This document shows positions 26,090 to 34,272 of a stretch of 64,000 nucleotides of DNA, piece by piece. A program made the translations under genes and the position numbers. The stretch spans positions 248,001 to 312,000 of the forward strand of contig NZ_LXEI01000002.1 in the NCBI RefSeq assembly GCF_001642835.1, in the 5' to 3' direction. The stretch is from Pseudotamlana agarivorans (lineage in GTDB: Bacteria; Bacteroidota; Bacteroidia; Flavobacteriales; Flavobacteriaceae). The notes below the pieces were generated by a model. The model was given only the letters and a program-made list of their open reading frames with translations. It searched no databases and was not told where the DNA came from. The stretch's first letter is position 1. Each line of letters opens with the position of its first letter.

Positions 26090-26380
26090 ATGAAAATCAA
26101 TTTTTACTTCATTTTAATATTTTTATTTTTTGGTTCTATTGCCAGTGCTCAAAATCCTGATTCAACTTTGAAGGCAGGAAAGAAGCAGCAAATCTCAGAA
26201 ACTAGAAACTTTTCTGTTAATGAGCTAACTCCAAAAAATGTTATATTATTTGACGAATTAAAAGTTAATTTAAAATTCGTACGATTAGAAAGTGATATCA
26301 AATTATATTACAAAAGGCAGAAAAAAATAGGAAATATCAGTTTAGTTTTTCCTAAAATGAATTTAGAAGCCTTAGCTTAA
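26090..26380 (+). CDS. Small exported protein of unknown function
   Basis: A 96-residue protein with a clear signal peptide (MKINFYFILIFLFFGS, cleavage near ASAQ at about residue 20). The mature part is basic, ~75 residues, and begins with a disordered KAGKKQQISETRN stretch followed by LTPKNVILFDELKVNLKFVRLESDIKLYY split over two short strands. No family is recognised. A strong terminator directly follows (26409-26440), so it is a single-gene transcript. A TACCTTAG near 26044 could be a weak -7 element. Confidence 0.7.
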   Translation: MKINFYFILIFLFFGSIASAQNPDSTLKAGKKQQISETRNFSVNELTPKNVILFDELKVNLKFVRLESDIKLYYKRQKKIGNISLVFPKMNLEALA

Positions 26381-26408
26381 AAACTAACCATTACCTATAT
26401 ATGAATAG

Positions 26409-26440
26409 AAAAAGGTTGCCATATTACGGTAACCTTTTTT
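26409..26440 (+). terminator. Terminator between the small exported gene and ruvX
   Basis: AAAAAGGTTGCC pairs with GGTAACCTTTTT around ATATTAC, followed by further T residues. It lies upstream of the true ruvX start, which argues against extending ruvX to the ATG at 26401. Confidence 0.85.
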
Positions 26441-26447
26441 TATACAC

Positions 26448-26455
26448 TATTTTTG
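26448..26455 (+). promoter_or_regulatory. -7 box (TATTTTTG) of ruvX
   Basis: Exact TAnnTTTG, just after the terminator and 11 bp before the ATG at 26467. Confidence 0.4.
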
Positions 26456-26466
26456 TAAAAAAAAAG

Positions 26467-26877
26467 ATGGCTCGCATTTTAGCATTAGATTACGGAACAA
26501 AAAGAACAGGTATAGCAATAACCGATGTTTTACAAATTATAGCTTCAGGTTTAACTACTGTGCCTACTCAAGAGCTTTTACCTTTTTTAAAAGATTATAT
26601 AAAACAGGAAGATGTAGAATTAATTTTAGTTGGCGAACCCAAACAAATGGATAATACGGCATCAGAAAGTGAAGCTTATATAATACCTTTTTTAAAAAAA
26701 TTAGAAAAAACATTTCCTAATATGCCTATCAAACGCGTTGATGAGCGTTTTACTTCTAAAATGGCTTTTCAAACGATGATTGATAGTGGGTTAAAAAAGA
26801 AACAGCGTCGAAATAAAGCATTAATTGATGAAATTAGTGCCACAATTATTCTGCAAGATTATTTACATTCTAAGTAA
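26467..26877 (+). CDS. ruvX: Holliday junction resolvase RuvX / pre-16S rRNA nuclease YqgF
   Basis: A 136-residue RNase H-fold nuclease. YqgF matures the 5' end of 16S rRNA in E. coli, and the name RuvX reflects a proposed resolvase role. Motifs are LALDYGTKRTGIAITD (first catalytic Asp), VGEPKQMD, VDERFTSKMA and DEISATIILQDYL (last Asp/Glu). I start at 26467 (MARILALDYG), because 22 residues of the longer reading from 26401 run through a terminator hairpin. It is followed by def and a DUF5606 gene, a flavobacterial order. Confidence 0.93.
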   Translation: MARILALDYGTKRTGIAITDVLQIIASGLTTVPTQELLPFLKDYIKQEDVELILVGEPKQMDNTASESEAYIIPFLKKLEKTFPNMPIKRVDERFTSKMAFQTMIDSGLKKKQRRNKALIDEISATIILQDYLHSK

Positions 26878-26970
26878 CCTTTTTTTGATAAAATCTTGTT
26901 ATAAATACCTAATTTCTTAATTTTTTCAGAATAATTCCTGTTAAACATATAACATAATTAATAAGAGTTG

Positions 26971-26978
26971 TATTTTTG
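26971..26978 (+). promoter_or_regulatory. -7 box (TATTTTTG) of def
   Basis: Exact TAnnTTTG, 21 bp upstream of the def ATG at 27000. Confidence 0.45.
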
Positions 26979-26999
26979 CAAGCCTTAATAAAGCACCTT

Positions 27000-27590
27000 A
27001 TGATTTTACCTATTGTAGCCTATGGCGATCCCGTTTTAAAGAAGAAAGCCACCGATATTACAAATGATTATCCTAACCTACAGGATTTATTAGCAAACAT
27101 GTTTGAAACCATGTACAACGCCTATGGGGTTGGTTTAGCTGCTCCTCAGATAGGATTGCCTATTCGTTTATTTGTAATAGATACGACGCCTTTTTCGGAA
27201 GATGAAGATTTATCTGAGGCAGAGCAAAAGGCATTAGTCGGTTTTAAACGTGTTTTTATTAACGCTAAAATTATTGAGGAATCGGGAGATGAATGGGCTT
27301 TTAATGAAGGGTGTTTAAGTATCCCAGACGTTAGAGAAGATGTTTTTAGAAAACCTAATATTGTTATAGAATATTTGGATGAAAATTTTCAGCCTCAAAA
27401 GGAATCTTTCGATGGATTAGTAGCTCGTGTTATTCAACATGAATATGATCATATAGATGGTGTTTTATTTACCGATAAGCTATCAAGTTTAAAGAAAAAA
27501 TTAATAAAAGGAAGACTTACTAATATCTCTAAAGGAAAGATAAATGTAGATTATAGAATGCGTTTTCCAGATCAAAAAAAGAAACGATAA
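27000..27590 (+). CDS. def: Peptide deformylase
   Basis: Removes the N-formyl group from nascent proteins. All three family motifs are present: GVGLAAPQIG, EGCLSIPDV and the metal-binding HEYDHIDG. At 196 residues it is of usual length. I start at the ATG at 27000 (MILPIVAYGDPVLKKKA). A TTG-initiated extension would begin within the -7 box. It lies between ruvX and the DUF5606 gene on the same strand. Confidence 0.96.
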   Translation: MILPIVAYGDPVLKKKATDITNDYPNLQDLLANMFETMYNAYGVGLAAPQIGLPIRLFVIDTTPFSEDEDLSEAEQKALVGFKRVFINAKIIEESGDEWAFNEGCLSIPDVREDVFRKPNIVIEYLDENFQPQKESFDGLVARVIQHEYDHIDGVLFTDKLSSLKKKLIKGRLTNISKGKINVDYRMRFPDQKKKR

Positions 27591-27644
27591 TGTTTGCAAT
27601 ACATCAATAATCAGTTGATATTTGTGACCCTTAAAAAATAAAAT

Positions 27645-28073
27645 ATGAGTTTAGAAAAAGTTATATCAATTTCAGGTAAACCAGGATTATATAAATTGGT
27701 AACACAAACCCGTGGTGGTTTTGTTGCAGAGTCTTTAATAGACAAAAAACGCATTTCTGTAAGCGTACAAAACAATGTAAGCGTATTAAGTGAAATAGCT
27801 ATTTATACCTTAACGGAAGAAGTGCCTTTAGCTCAGGTTTTTGAAAACATCAAGGTGAAAGAAAATGGCGAAAAAGCGTCGGTAAAACCTAAAGATAGCA
27901 AAGATAAACTTGAAGAATATTTCTTTTCAATACTGCCAGAATACGATGAGGATCGTGTGTATGCTAGCGATATTAAAAAGGTTATCCAATGGTACAACTT
28001 ACTACAAGAACATAAGATGCTTGATAATTTAGTTGAAGCTGAAGCGACTGAGTCTTCAGAAGAAGAAGCCTAA
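27645..28073 (+). CDS. DUF5606 family protein
   Basis: A 142-residue cytoplasmic protein conserved in Bacteroidetes next to def/ruvX. The N-terminal half (VISISGKPGLYKLVTQTRGG, ESLIDKKRISV, LSEIAIYTLTEEVPL) is the DUF5606 core; the C-terminal half has YDEDRVYASDIKKVIQWYNLL and an acidic tail. The function is unknown. In related genomes mazG usually follows; here a TlpA-type thioredoxin gene does instead, after a terminator. Confidence 0.88.
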   Translation: MSLEKVISISGKPGLYKLVTQTRGGFVAESLIDKKRISVSVQNNVSVLSEIAIYTLTEEVPLAQVFENIKVKENGEKASVKPKDSKDKLEEYFFSILPEYDEDRVYASDIKKVIQWYNLLQEHKMLDNLVEAEATESSEEEA

Positions 28074-28097
28074 ACGATTTAGCATTGTTAAATATTT

Positions 28098-28125
28098 AAA
28101 CCTCCTTTTTTGGGAGGTTTTTTTA
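28098..28125 (+). terminator. Terminator after the DUF5606 gene
   Basis: AAACCTCC pairs with GGAGGTTT across a short T/G loop, followed by further T residues. Confidence 0.88.
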
Positions 28126-28181
28126 TGGGAATTTGTTAACTTGTAAAGTTGCCAACTCATAGCCAAACGAACTAAACTCGT

Positions 28182-28748
28182 ATGAAAACTAATTTTAGCA
28201 CAAAAAATATTCTGTTTATTGTTGTAATAGTTTTACTATTAATTCCTCAAACAAGACACCCAATTCAAGTGTGGCTAAATAAGGGCTTAGCATTATTTAG
28301 TCCAGCCGTAGTTGACGAAAATAAGCAAGCTGTTTTAACAGATTATAAATGGGCTTTACAAACAAAATCAGGACAAATTGTTAGTTTTGAACAAAGTCAA
28401 GGCAAAGTAGTGCTTTTAAATTTTTGGGCAACCTGGTGTGCGCCTTGCATTGCTGAAATGCCTAGTCTACAATTGCTTTATGAGGATTATAAAGATCAAG
28501 TAGATTTTGTTTTTGTTTCAAGTGATCCTCCTGAAAAAATTAAAGCCTTTATAAAAAAGGAGGGCTATACGTTTGAAACCTATACGATTAAAAGTCAGTT
28601 ACCAGACCTGTTAGATGTAACTAATATTCCACGGACTTTTTTAATCGATCAATCTGGACATATAATAATCGATAAAACAGGAGCTGCCAATTGGAATAGT
28701 GAAACCGTAAGGACTACCATTGATGCATTGTTAGATCGTAAAGTTTGA
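28182..28748 (+). CDS. TlpA-like thioredoxin-family protein
   Basis: A 188-residue membrane-anchored thiol-disulfide oxidoreductase. A single N-terminal hydrophobic segment (about residues 8-24) holds the domain in the periplasm. The thioredoxin domain shows VVLLNFWATWCAPCIAEMP with the WCAPC active site (the CxxC near residue 90) and the cis-proline loop NIPRTFLIDQSG. It most likely reduces cysteines of exported proteins such as cytochromes. It stands alone between a terminator and the tRNA-Leu gene on the opposite strand. Confidence 0.9.
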   Translation: MKTNFSTKNILFIVVIVLLLIPQTRHPIQVWLNKGLALFSPAVVDENKQAVLTDYKWALQTKSGQIVSFEQSQGKVVLLNFWATWCAPCIAEMPSLQLLYEDYKDQVDFVFVSSDPPEKIKAFIKKEGYTFETYTIKSQLPDLLDVTNIPRTFLIDQSGHIIIDKTGAANWNSETVRTTIDALLDRKV

Positions 28749-28770
28749 TGGATTTATGTGGCTTTGAGGT

Positions 28771-28808
28771 ATAAAAAAAGGTTTTATTAAAATGATTAAT
28801 AAAACCTT
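28771..28808 (-). terminator. Terminator of tRNA-Leu
   Basis: A perfect 13-bp stem (AAGGTTTTATTAA at 28778-28790 with its complement at 28796-28808) and 5-base loop. Read on the minus strand it is followed by a T-run, directly downstream of the tRNA. Confidence 0.85.
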
Positions 28809-28816
28809 ATAACAAG

Positions 28817-28904
28817 TGGTGCGCACGAGAAGATTCGAACTTCCACATCCTAAACGGATACTGGCCCCTCAAGCCAGCGCGTCTACCAATTCCGCCACGT
28901 GCGC
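28817..28904 (-). tRNA. tRNA-Leu (anticodon GAG)
   Basis: On the minus strand the 88-nt sequence folds as a class II tRNA: acceptor stem GCGCACG/CGTGCGC, a D arm with TTGGTAGAC, anticodon stem CTGGC/GCCAG with loop TTGAGGG (anticodon GAG, reading CUC/CUU Leu codons), a long variable arm ATCC-GTTT-AGGAT and a T arm with TTCGAAT. The discriminator A and a genome-encoded CCA are present (28817-28820). A terminator follows. Confidence 0.97.
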
Positions 28905-29003
28905 TTAATTTGAGGCGCAAATATACAGAAGTTTTAAAAGTTTCCTCAACTTGTTCTTATGTTTTTTGAAGAATTACAGTTTATATCCCAGTACTTCAAA
29001 TGA

Positions 29004-29050
29004 AAGAAGGCTAAACCTTTGGTGTTTTGCCTTAGGTTTAGCCTTCTTTT
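29004..29050. terminator. Long perfect hairpin, probable bidirectional terminator
   Basis: AAAGAAGGCTAAACCT (29004-29019) is exactly complementary to 29035-29050, giving a 16-bp stem around a 15-base loop. T-rich sequence follows on both strands. It lies 27 bp past the stop of the minus-strand gene at 29077. Confidence 0.75.
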
Positions 29051-29076
29051 ATAATTTATATGAGTTATAAGGATAA

Positions 29077-29688
29077 CTACTTATGCTTATTCAGTTCGTC
29101 TTGAAGTTGACGACGTACTTTTTGTTCACGCTCTAAGGCTGTTCTTCGGTGTTCTTCAAATTCCTCTTCCACTTCCGCTAAGTTACGGTTAGCTTCTTTG
29201 GTAATGATATTACTGTTATTAAATTTGTAGATAAAGAATATCAAGCAGGCCAGAAGAACTCCAATAATAGACCACATTAATACGTTATAATTCGCTTTTC
29301 CTAATTGGATCCCAAATAAAGACATGTTGTCTTTTTCAATGTTCGTTTGATCTAAGTCCGTTTGAGTGTTCGTGAGTTTTAATTTTAGGTCTGAAATCTC
29401 TTGCTCTTGAGTTTTAACAACACCTTGTGTTGCTACCAAATCTTTTCTTACGGCATTTAAAGAATCAATAGTATGCGATTTTAAAGTGTATAACCAATCT
29501 TTTTTTACAACCTTGTAATCCTGATATTTATTTGATTTTTGAATAACATATTCAAACTGACTATCAATAGTACCGCTGTTTAAGGATAATTTATCTTCAT
29601 CGATATCCGTTTGGGCAGTTGAGTGTAGTGTAAAAAGGCAAGTAAAGGCAATGCATAGTGATGATTTGATGAATGTCATTTTTGGCAT
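29077..29688 (-). CDS. Coiled-coil membrane protein of unknown function
   Basis: A 203-residue envelope protein from the ATG at 29688 (MPKMTFIKSSLCIAF); a second ATG at 29679 is also possible and a TTG at 29718 less so. It has a signal peptide ending near STAQ, an extracytoplasmic region with a heptad-rich coiled coil (about residues 70-125), one membrane segment (VLMWSIIGVLLACLIFFIY) and a charged cytoplasmic helix rich in Glu/Arg. I recall that relatives in databases are sometimes named tRNA (guanine-N1)-methyltransferase, but no methyltransferase motif is visible here; that name would be wrong. The gene is single, with a hairpin downstream. Confidence 0.75.
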   Translation of the reverse strand: MPKMTFIKSSLCIAFTCLFTLHSTAQTDIDEDKLSLNSGTIDSQFEYVIQKSNKYQDYKVVKKDWLYTLKSHTIDSLNAVRKDLVATQGVVKTQEQEISDLKLKLTNTQTDLDQTNIEKDNMSLFGIQLGKANYNVLMWSIIGVLLACLIFFIYKFNNSNIITKEANRNLAEVEEEFEEHRRTALEREQKVRRQLQDELNKHK

Positions 29689-29755
29689 GGTGTTTCGTAA
29701 TTTTTCTAATTTTCGCAATTTATAAAATAATGTTTAGTATATAATTCAAGATATA

Positions 29756-29779
29756 CAAAAAGCCTCAACTAGTGAGGCT
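29756..29779 (-). terminator. Terminator of gap
   Basis: AGCCTCA/TGAGGCT stem with 5-base loop (29761-29779). On the minus strand TTTTT follows. It is located after the gap stop at 29821. Confidence 0.8.
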
Positions 29780-29820
29780 GGTATAGATACGATTTTAAAC
29801 GTGATTTAGATTATATTATT

Positions 29821-31269
29821 TTAATAATATGTATAACGTCTCACTTTAGCGATATATTTTGCTAGTCTAATCACTTGGTGACTATAACCATATTCGTTAT
29901 CGTACCAAATGTAAAGAATGATGTTTTTACCGTCCTTTCTAACTATAGTGGCTTTACTATCAAAAATTGAAGGGGCCGAACAACCTACAATATCACTAGA
30001 AACAAGTTCATCGCTAAGTTCATATTTTATTTGTTCTACCAAATCGCCTTCTAAAGCATATTTTTTTAAAACACTATTAATACCGTTAACGGTAGTTTCT
30101 TTTTCGATCTCTAAATTTAAAATAGCTAATGACCCATTCGGGACAGGCACGCGTATGGCGTTAGAGGTTAATTTACCTTCCAAACTAGGTAAGGCTTTAG
30201 CAACAGCACTGCCTGCTCCAGTTTCGGTGATAACCATATTAAGTGCTGCTGCACGACCTCTACGGTATTTACTATGAAAATTATCCACTAAATTTTGATC
30301 GTTGGTATAAGCGTGAATGGTTTCTAAATGTCCACTTTTAACTTTACAAGAATCTTCAACAGCTTTTAAAATTGGTGTAATCGCATTGGTAGTACATGAT
30401 GCTGCTGAAAAAATATCGATTTCATCTGGGTTATAGGTTTTATGATTAACACCGTATACAATGTTAGGAACTTCTTTCCCTGGTGCAGTGAGTAAAACTT
30501 TGTCAACACCTTTCGATTTTAAATGTTTAGACAGTGCTACTTTATCTCTAAAAGCACCCGTATTATCAATGACAAGTGCATTATTAATATCATATTTGGT
30601 ATAATCGATGTCTTCAGGGGTATTGGCAGAAATAATATTTACGGTGGTACCATTAATGATTAGGGCTTCTTTTTTTTCATCTATGGAAACAGTTCCAGGA
30701 AAATCACCATGAACAGAATCGTTGCGTAGTAGCGCAGCACGCTTTTCTAATATTTTGGCGTCTATTTGTCCACGTGTAACAATGGCGCGTAATCGCAATT
30801 GACTACCTTTTCCTGTTCGCACCATAAGTTCGCGTGCAACCAGTCTTCCAATACGTCCAAAGCCATATAACACTACATCTTTAGGTTCTATATTACCACT
30901 TTTATGTGCGTCTTTTAATTTATCGGCAACAAAAGCTGTCGCATTAATAGATTTGTTCTCCTCAATATGGTACTCGTAAGTGAGTTTTCCAATATCTAGT
31001 TTGGCAGGAGGGATGTCTAAGGCTTTAATAGCTTCAGCAATTTCAACGGTATCAAAAATAGAAATAGGTTTTTGCACAAATTTGCCAGCATATTCATGTA
31101 AGTTTAAAATCTGACTCACATTTCTGTCGATAAGCTGGTTTCTAAAAAGAACCAATTCGATTGATTTGTCATACCAAAGGTCGCTTACAATCTTAATAAA
31201 GGCCACGGTAGCTTTTCTACGGTCTGCCTGAAAGGCTAATTCCTTCTCGTAATTTTTGTTAGAAGTCAT
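29821..31269 (-). CDS. gap: Glyceraldehyde-3-phosphate dehydrogenase, long N-extended form
   Basis: Oxidises glyceraldehyde 3-phosphate to 1,3-bisphosphoglycerate with NAD(P). At 482 residues it is about 140 longer than classical GAPDH. The Rossmann motif LYGFGRIGRLVAREL begins only near residue 134 and the catalytic cysteine is C292 in SAASCTTNAITP; WYDNEYGYSHQVI lies at the C-terminus. The helical N-terminal ~130 residues (FQADRRKATVAFIKIVSDLW) belong to a GAPDH subgroup seen in Bacteroidetes and some Proteobacteria. A second, classical gap gene usually exists elsewhere in such genomes, so this one may serve gluconeogenesis; that is inference. Confidence 0.92.
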   Translation of the reverse strand: MTSNKNYEKELAFQADRRKATVAFIKIVSDLWYDKSIELVLFRNQLIDRNVSQILNLHEYAGKFVQKPISIFDTVEIAEAIKALDIPPAKLDIGKLTYEYHIEENKSINATAFVADKLKDAHKSGNIEPKDVVLYGFGRIGRLVARELMVRTGKGSQLRLRAIVTRGQIDAKILEKRAALLRNDSVHGDFPGTVSIDEKKEALIINGTTVNIISANTPEDIDYTKYDINNALVIDNTGAFRDKVALSKHLKSKGVDKVLLTAPGKEVPNIVYGVNHKTYNPDEIDIFSAASCTTNAITPILKAVEDSCKVKSGHLETIHAYTNDQNLVDNFHSKYRRGRAAALNMVITETGAGSAVAKALPSLEGKLTSNAIRVPVPNGSLAILNLEIEKETTVNGINSVLKKYALEGDLVEQIKYELSDELVSSDIVGCSAPSIFDSKATIVRKDGKNIILYIWYDNEYGYSHQVIRLAKYIAKVRRYTYY

Positions 31270-31299
31270 TTAGTTTAGTTTTTTAATGGTATTATTTTT

Positions 31300-31307
31300 C
31301 AAAAATA
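31300..31307 (-). promoter_or_regulatory. -7 box (TATTTTTG) of gap
   Basis: Exact TAnnTTTG on the minus strand, 30 bp upstream of the ATG at 31269. No good -33. Confidence 0.35.
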
Positions 31308-31341
31308 CCATATTTCAAACGTTTTCGTAATTGGTTTTAAC

Positions 31342-31371
31342 AAAAAAATAACCCTTCAAAACTGAAGGGTT
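31342..31371 (-). terminator. Terminator of the DegP/HtrA gene
   Basis: A 9-bp perfect stem AACCCTTCA/TGAAGGGTT (31350-31371) with a 4-base loop, followed on the minus strand by ATTTTTTTG. Confidence 0.85.
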
Positions 31372-31393
31372 ATTTAATAATATCGAGTGTGTT

Positions 31394-32803
31394 TTATCTA
31401 AAATTAAAACGTTCTCTTTGTCCGTTTGTATTAATAAGCTCTAGTCTTATAGGCTCATAAGTCGACCTTTCTTTTAAGATGTTTTGAACATCATCAACGG
31501 TGTTCACTTTAACATCATTTATGGAGGTGATGATGCTACCTTCTAAAATGCCGTTGTTTTTCCAGTATTGTTCATATTCACCATTCAACTCAATAATTTT
31601 TACGCCATTATTAGCTTTCAGTTTTTTTAGATCGCTACTGGTGGTGTTTTTAATACGGCCGACTAAAGGCATGTTATACGTATTGTTTTTTGCGAGCGTC
31701 ACATTCACATTTTTTATCGATCCGTCTCTTAGTAAAGTTAGGTTTACAACATCACCCGGACGTTTTGCGCTTAAGTGTCCTGTTAAGTCTGAAAATTTTG
31801 AAACTTTAATCTGATCTATTTCTTTGATGATATCACCATTTTTAAGTCCCGCTTTGTCTGCTCCAGAACCTTCAACAACACTATCGATATAAACACCTTC
31901 GGTATCGTTGATGCCAATTTTTTCTGCGACAGAACTGTTTAATGCACCACCTTGAATACCTAAAATACCGGTTTGTACATTGCCGTATTCTAAAATATCT
32001 TCAATAACTTTTCTAGCGATATTACTAGGTACGGCAAAGGAATATCCAATATATGATCCAGTTTGAGACGAGATGGCTGTGTTAATACCAACAAGTTCCC
32101 CTTTTGTGTTTACCAGAGCCCCTCCTGAATTTCCAGGGTTAACAGCTGCATCGGTTTGAAGAAAGGATTGCGAACTGGTTCCAGACAAATCTCTCGACTT
32201 GGCACTAATAATTCCAGCGGTCACTGTAGATGTTAAATTAAAAGGATTACCAACAGCTAATACCCATTCACCAATTTTTACGTTATCAGAATCGGCAAAA
32301 GTCACAAAAGGCAATGCTTCATCAGCATCTATTTTAAGTAATGCAATATCATTTTTTGAATCCGCACCAATAAGTTGGGCGGTGTAGGTTTTGTTATTGT
32401 TTAATGTTACCGATAGTTCTTGTGCATTTTTAATCACGTGATTGTTGGTGATAATGTAGCCATCGGCGTTAATAATCACCCCAGAACCAGTACCTACTTG
32501 TGCTCGCTGCGGACTTCTTCCGTAAAAGAAATCTTGAAAGGTCATTTGGCCAGAGCTTAGTGTCACATTTTTTACGTGCACCACGGCATTAACGGTGTTT
32601 TCTGCAGCTACAGAAAAATCAGGGGCTTCATAAGCTTTGTAGTTACCCATGTTATTAACAGGGGTTGTTGGTATGCTTACGGCTTCAGTATCGGTAGTTG
32701 TAACCAATTCTGAATGGTTGTTTTCTATAAAAATTTTGTATGCGCTTAAGGTGAAAATACCACCTAAAGCTGAAACTAATAGCATGGAAAAAATCTTCTT
32801 CAT
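31394..32803 (-). CDS. Do/DegP-family periplasmic serine protease (HtrA)
   Basis: A 469-residue envelope-stress protease/chaperone. One N-terminal hydrophobic segment (about residues 5-24) acts as signal or anchor. The trypsin-like domain shows the triad H122 (ITNNHVIKNA), D152 (SKNDIALLKID) and S226 (NPGNSGGAL). Two PDZ domains follow (GILGIQGGAL to KRPGDVV, and a second with GSIITSINDVKVN). It degrades or refolds misfolded periplasmic proteins. The gene is divergent from dapF and has its own terminator. Confidence 0.95.
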   Translation of the reverse strand: MKKIFSMLLVSALGGIFTLSAYKIFIENNHSELVTTTDTEAVSIPTTPVNNMGNYKAYEAPDFSVAAENTVNAVVHVKNVTLSSGQMTFQDFFYGRSPQRAQVGTGSGVIINADGYIITNNHVIKNAQELSVTLNNNKTYTAQLIGADSKNDIALLKIDADEALPFVTFADSDNVKIGEWVLAVGNPFNLTSTVTAGIISAKSRDLSGTSSQSFLQTDAAVNPGNSGGALVNTKGELVGINTAISSQTGSYIGYSFAVPSNIARKVIEDILEYGNVQTGILGIQGGALNSSVAEKIGINDTEGVYIDSVVEGSGADKAGLKNGDIIKEIDQIKVSKFSDLTGHLSAKRPGDVVNLTLLRDGSIKNVNVTLAKNNTYNMPLVGRIKNTTSSDLKKLKANNGVKIIELNGEYEQYWKNNGILEGSIITSINDVKVNTVDDVQNILKERSTYEPIRLELINTNGQRERFNFR

Positions 32804-32960
32804 AATTTCGTTTTAAGTATTATTTTAAATTTATTTTATTGAGTTCAAACCTCTGTTTCTCTAAGTAATTAACGATAATAATGATTAAAATTAAATATTT
32901 ATTGAGTTTTGATTTCAACTTTAACTGCGATTTAACAACCCAAAAAACCGTATAAAATCT

Positions 32961-32968
32961 TATCTTTG
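32961..32968 (+). promoter_or_regulatory. -7 box (TATCTTTG) of dapF
   Basis: Exact TAnnTTTG, 9 bp before the ATG at 32978. No TTG at the usual -33 spacing. Confidence 0.45.
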
Positions 32969-32977
32969 CCGCCTATT

Positions 32978-33751
32978 ATGCAACAGACTTTTTACAAATA
33001 CCAAGGAACAGGAAACGATTTTGTGATGATTGATAATCGTCAGCAAACATTCGACAAAAATAATACCAAACAAGTTGCTTTTTTATGTGACAGACGTTTT
33101 GGCGTAGGGGCAGATGGTTTAATTTTATTAGAAAATCACCCTGAATACGATTTTAAAATGGTCTATTATAATGCCGATGGAAACGAAAGTACCATGTGTG
33201 GTAATGGGGGGCGTTGTTTGGTGGCTTTTGCTCAGCAATTAGGTGTTATTACCAATAAAGCTGTTTTTGAAGCTATTGATGGCTTACATCATGCTACCAT
33301 AGAAAACGGTATAGTACACTTGCAAATGTTAGATGTTGATGTTGTTGAAAAACATGATAATCATGTGTTTTTAAATACAGGCTCACCACATCACGTACAG
33401 TTCGAAACAGCTATTGAAGATTTTGATATTAAAAGTAAAGGCTCTGGCATTCGCTATGGTGCACCTTATAATCAAGAAGGTACTAATGTGAATTTCGTTC
33501 AGAAAATTTCAGATACCACTTTTAGAGTACGCACATATGAGCGTGGTGTTGAGGGTGAAACTTTGTCATGTGGAACAGGAGTAACTGCCGTAGCCATCGC
33601 TATGCATGCTACCGGTGAAACCAATCAGAATACTGTAAACTTAAATGTTGAAGGCGGTAAGCTTCAAGTACGTTTCGATGTAGAAAATGGCAATTACCAC
33701 AATGTTTGGCTAATCGGTCCAGCAACTTACGTGTTTGAAGGAAACATATGA
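32978..33751 (+). CDS. dapF: Diaminopimelate epimerase
   Basis: Converts LL- to meso-diaminopimelate for peptidoglycan and lysine. From the ATG at 32978 (MQQTFYKYQGTGNDFVMID) the 257-residue protein shows both catalytic cysteines, in MCGNGGRCLVAF and LSCGTGVTAVAIA. A longer reading from a TTG at 32966 would start inside the -7 box and is rejected. It overlaps the following GNAT gene by 4 bp (ATGA), and mltG follows directly, forming a three-gene operon. Confidence 0.97.
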   Translation: MQQTFYKYQGTGNDFVMIDNRQQTFDKNNTKQVAFLCDRRFGVGADGLILLENHPEYDFKMVYYNADGNESTMCGNGGRCLVAFAQQLGVITNKAVFEAIDGLHHATIENGIVHLQMLDVDVVEKHDNHVFLNTGSPHHVQFETAIEDFDIKSKGSGIRYGAPYNQEGTNVNFVQKISDTTFRVRTYERGVEGETLSCGTGVTAVAIAMHATGETNQNTVNLNVEGGKLQVRFDVENGNYHNVWLIGPATYVFEGNI

Positions 33752-34272
33752 TAACTTTAAAAGGTGATATCATTTATTTACGTGCCTTAGAACCTGAGGA
33801 TTTAGACTTTGTTTATGAGGTAGAAAATGATGAATCCATATGGGAAATGAGCAGCACTCAAACGCCTTATTCTAGATTTTTAATAAAACAATATTTAGAG
33901 AATGCTCATAAGGATATATATGAAGCAAAGCAATTGCGCTTGGTGATTTCCACTTATGATGATATTGCTGTTGGAATGATCGATTTGTTCGATTTCGATG
34001 TTAAAAATAAAAGGGCAGGAGTGGGTATTTTGGTTAAAACGCCAAGCGATCGATTAAAAGGCTATGGAAAGGAAGCTCTAAGCTTGCTTATAGATTACTG
34101 TTTTACACACTTAGATTTGCATCAGCTATATTGTAATATCACCGAAGGTAATATGGCTAGTATAAAGCTGTTTTCTAATCATGGTTTTAAAGAAATTGGA
34201 CTTAAAAAAGATTGGACTTGTGTTCGAGGCACATATAAAAACGAATATTTATTTCAACTTATTAATAATTAA
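33748..34272 (+). CDS. GNAT family N-acetyltransferase (RimJ/RimL-like)
   Basis: A 174-residue acetyl-CoA-dependent acyltransferase. It begins ITLKGDIIYLRALEPEDLDF, typical of the RimJ/SpeG-like subgroup. The acetyl-CoA-binding strand-loop is GVGILVKTPSDRLKGYGKEA (an R-x-x-G-x-G/A type loop), followed by HQLYCNITEGNMASIKLF. SpeG relatives acetylate spermidine, RimJ relatives ribosomal protein N-termini; sequence alone does not decide. Translationally coupled to dapF by a 4-bp overlap and immediately followed by mltG. Confidence 0.9.
   Translation: MITLKGDIIYLRALEPEDLDFVYEVENDESIWEMSSTQTPYSRFLIKQYLENAHKDIYEAKQLRLVISTYDDIAVGMIDLFDFDVKNKRAGVGILVKTPSDRLKGYGKEALSLLIDYCFTHLDLHQLYCNITEGNMASIKLFSNHGFKEIGLKKDWTCVRGTYKNEYLFQLINN

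Noticed and set aside
26401-26466. Longer ruvX start at 26401
   Set aside because: The extension reads through a strong terminator and a -7 box and is not part of the RuvX family.
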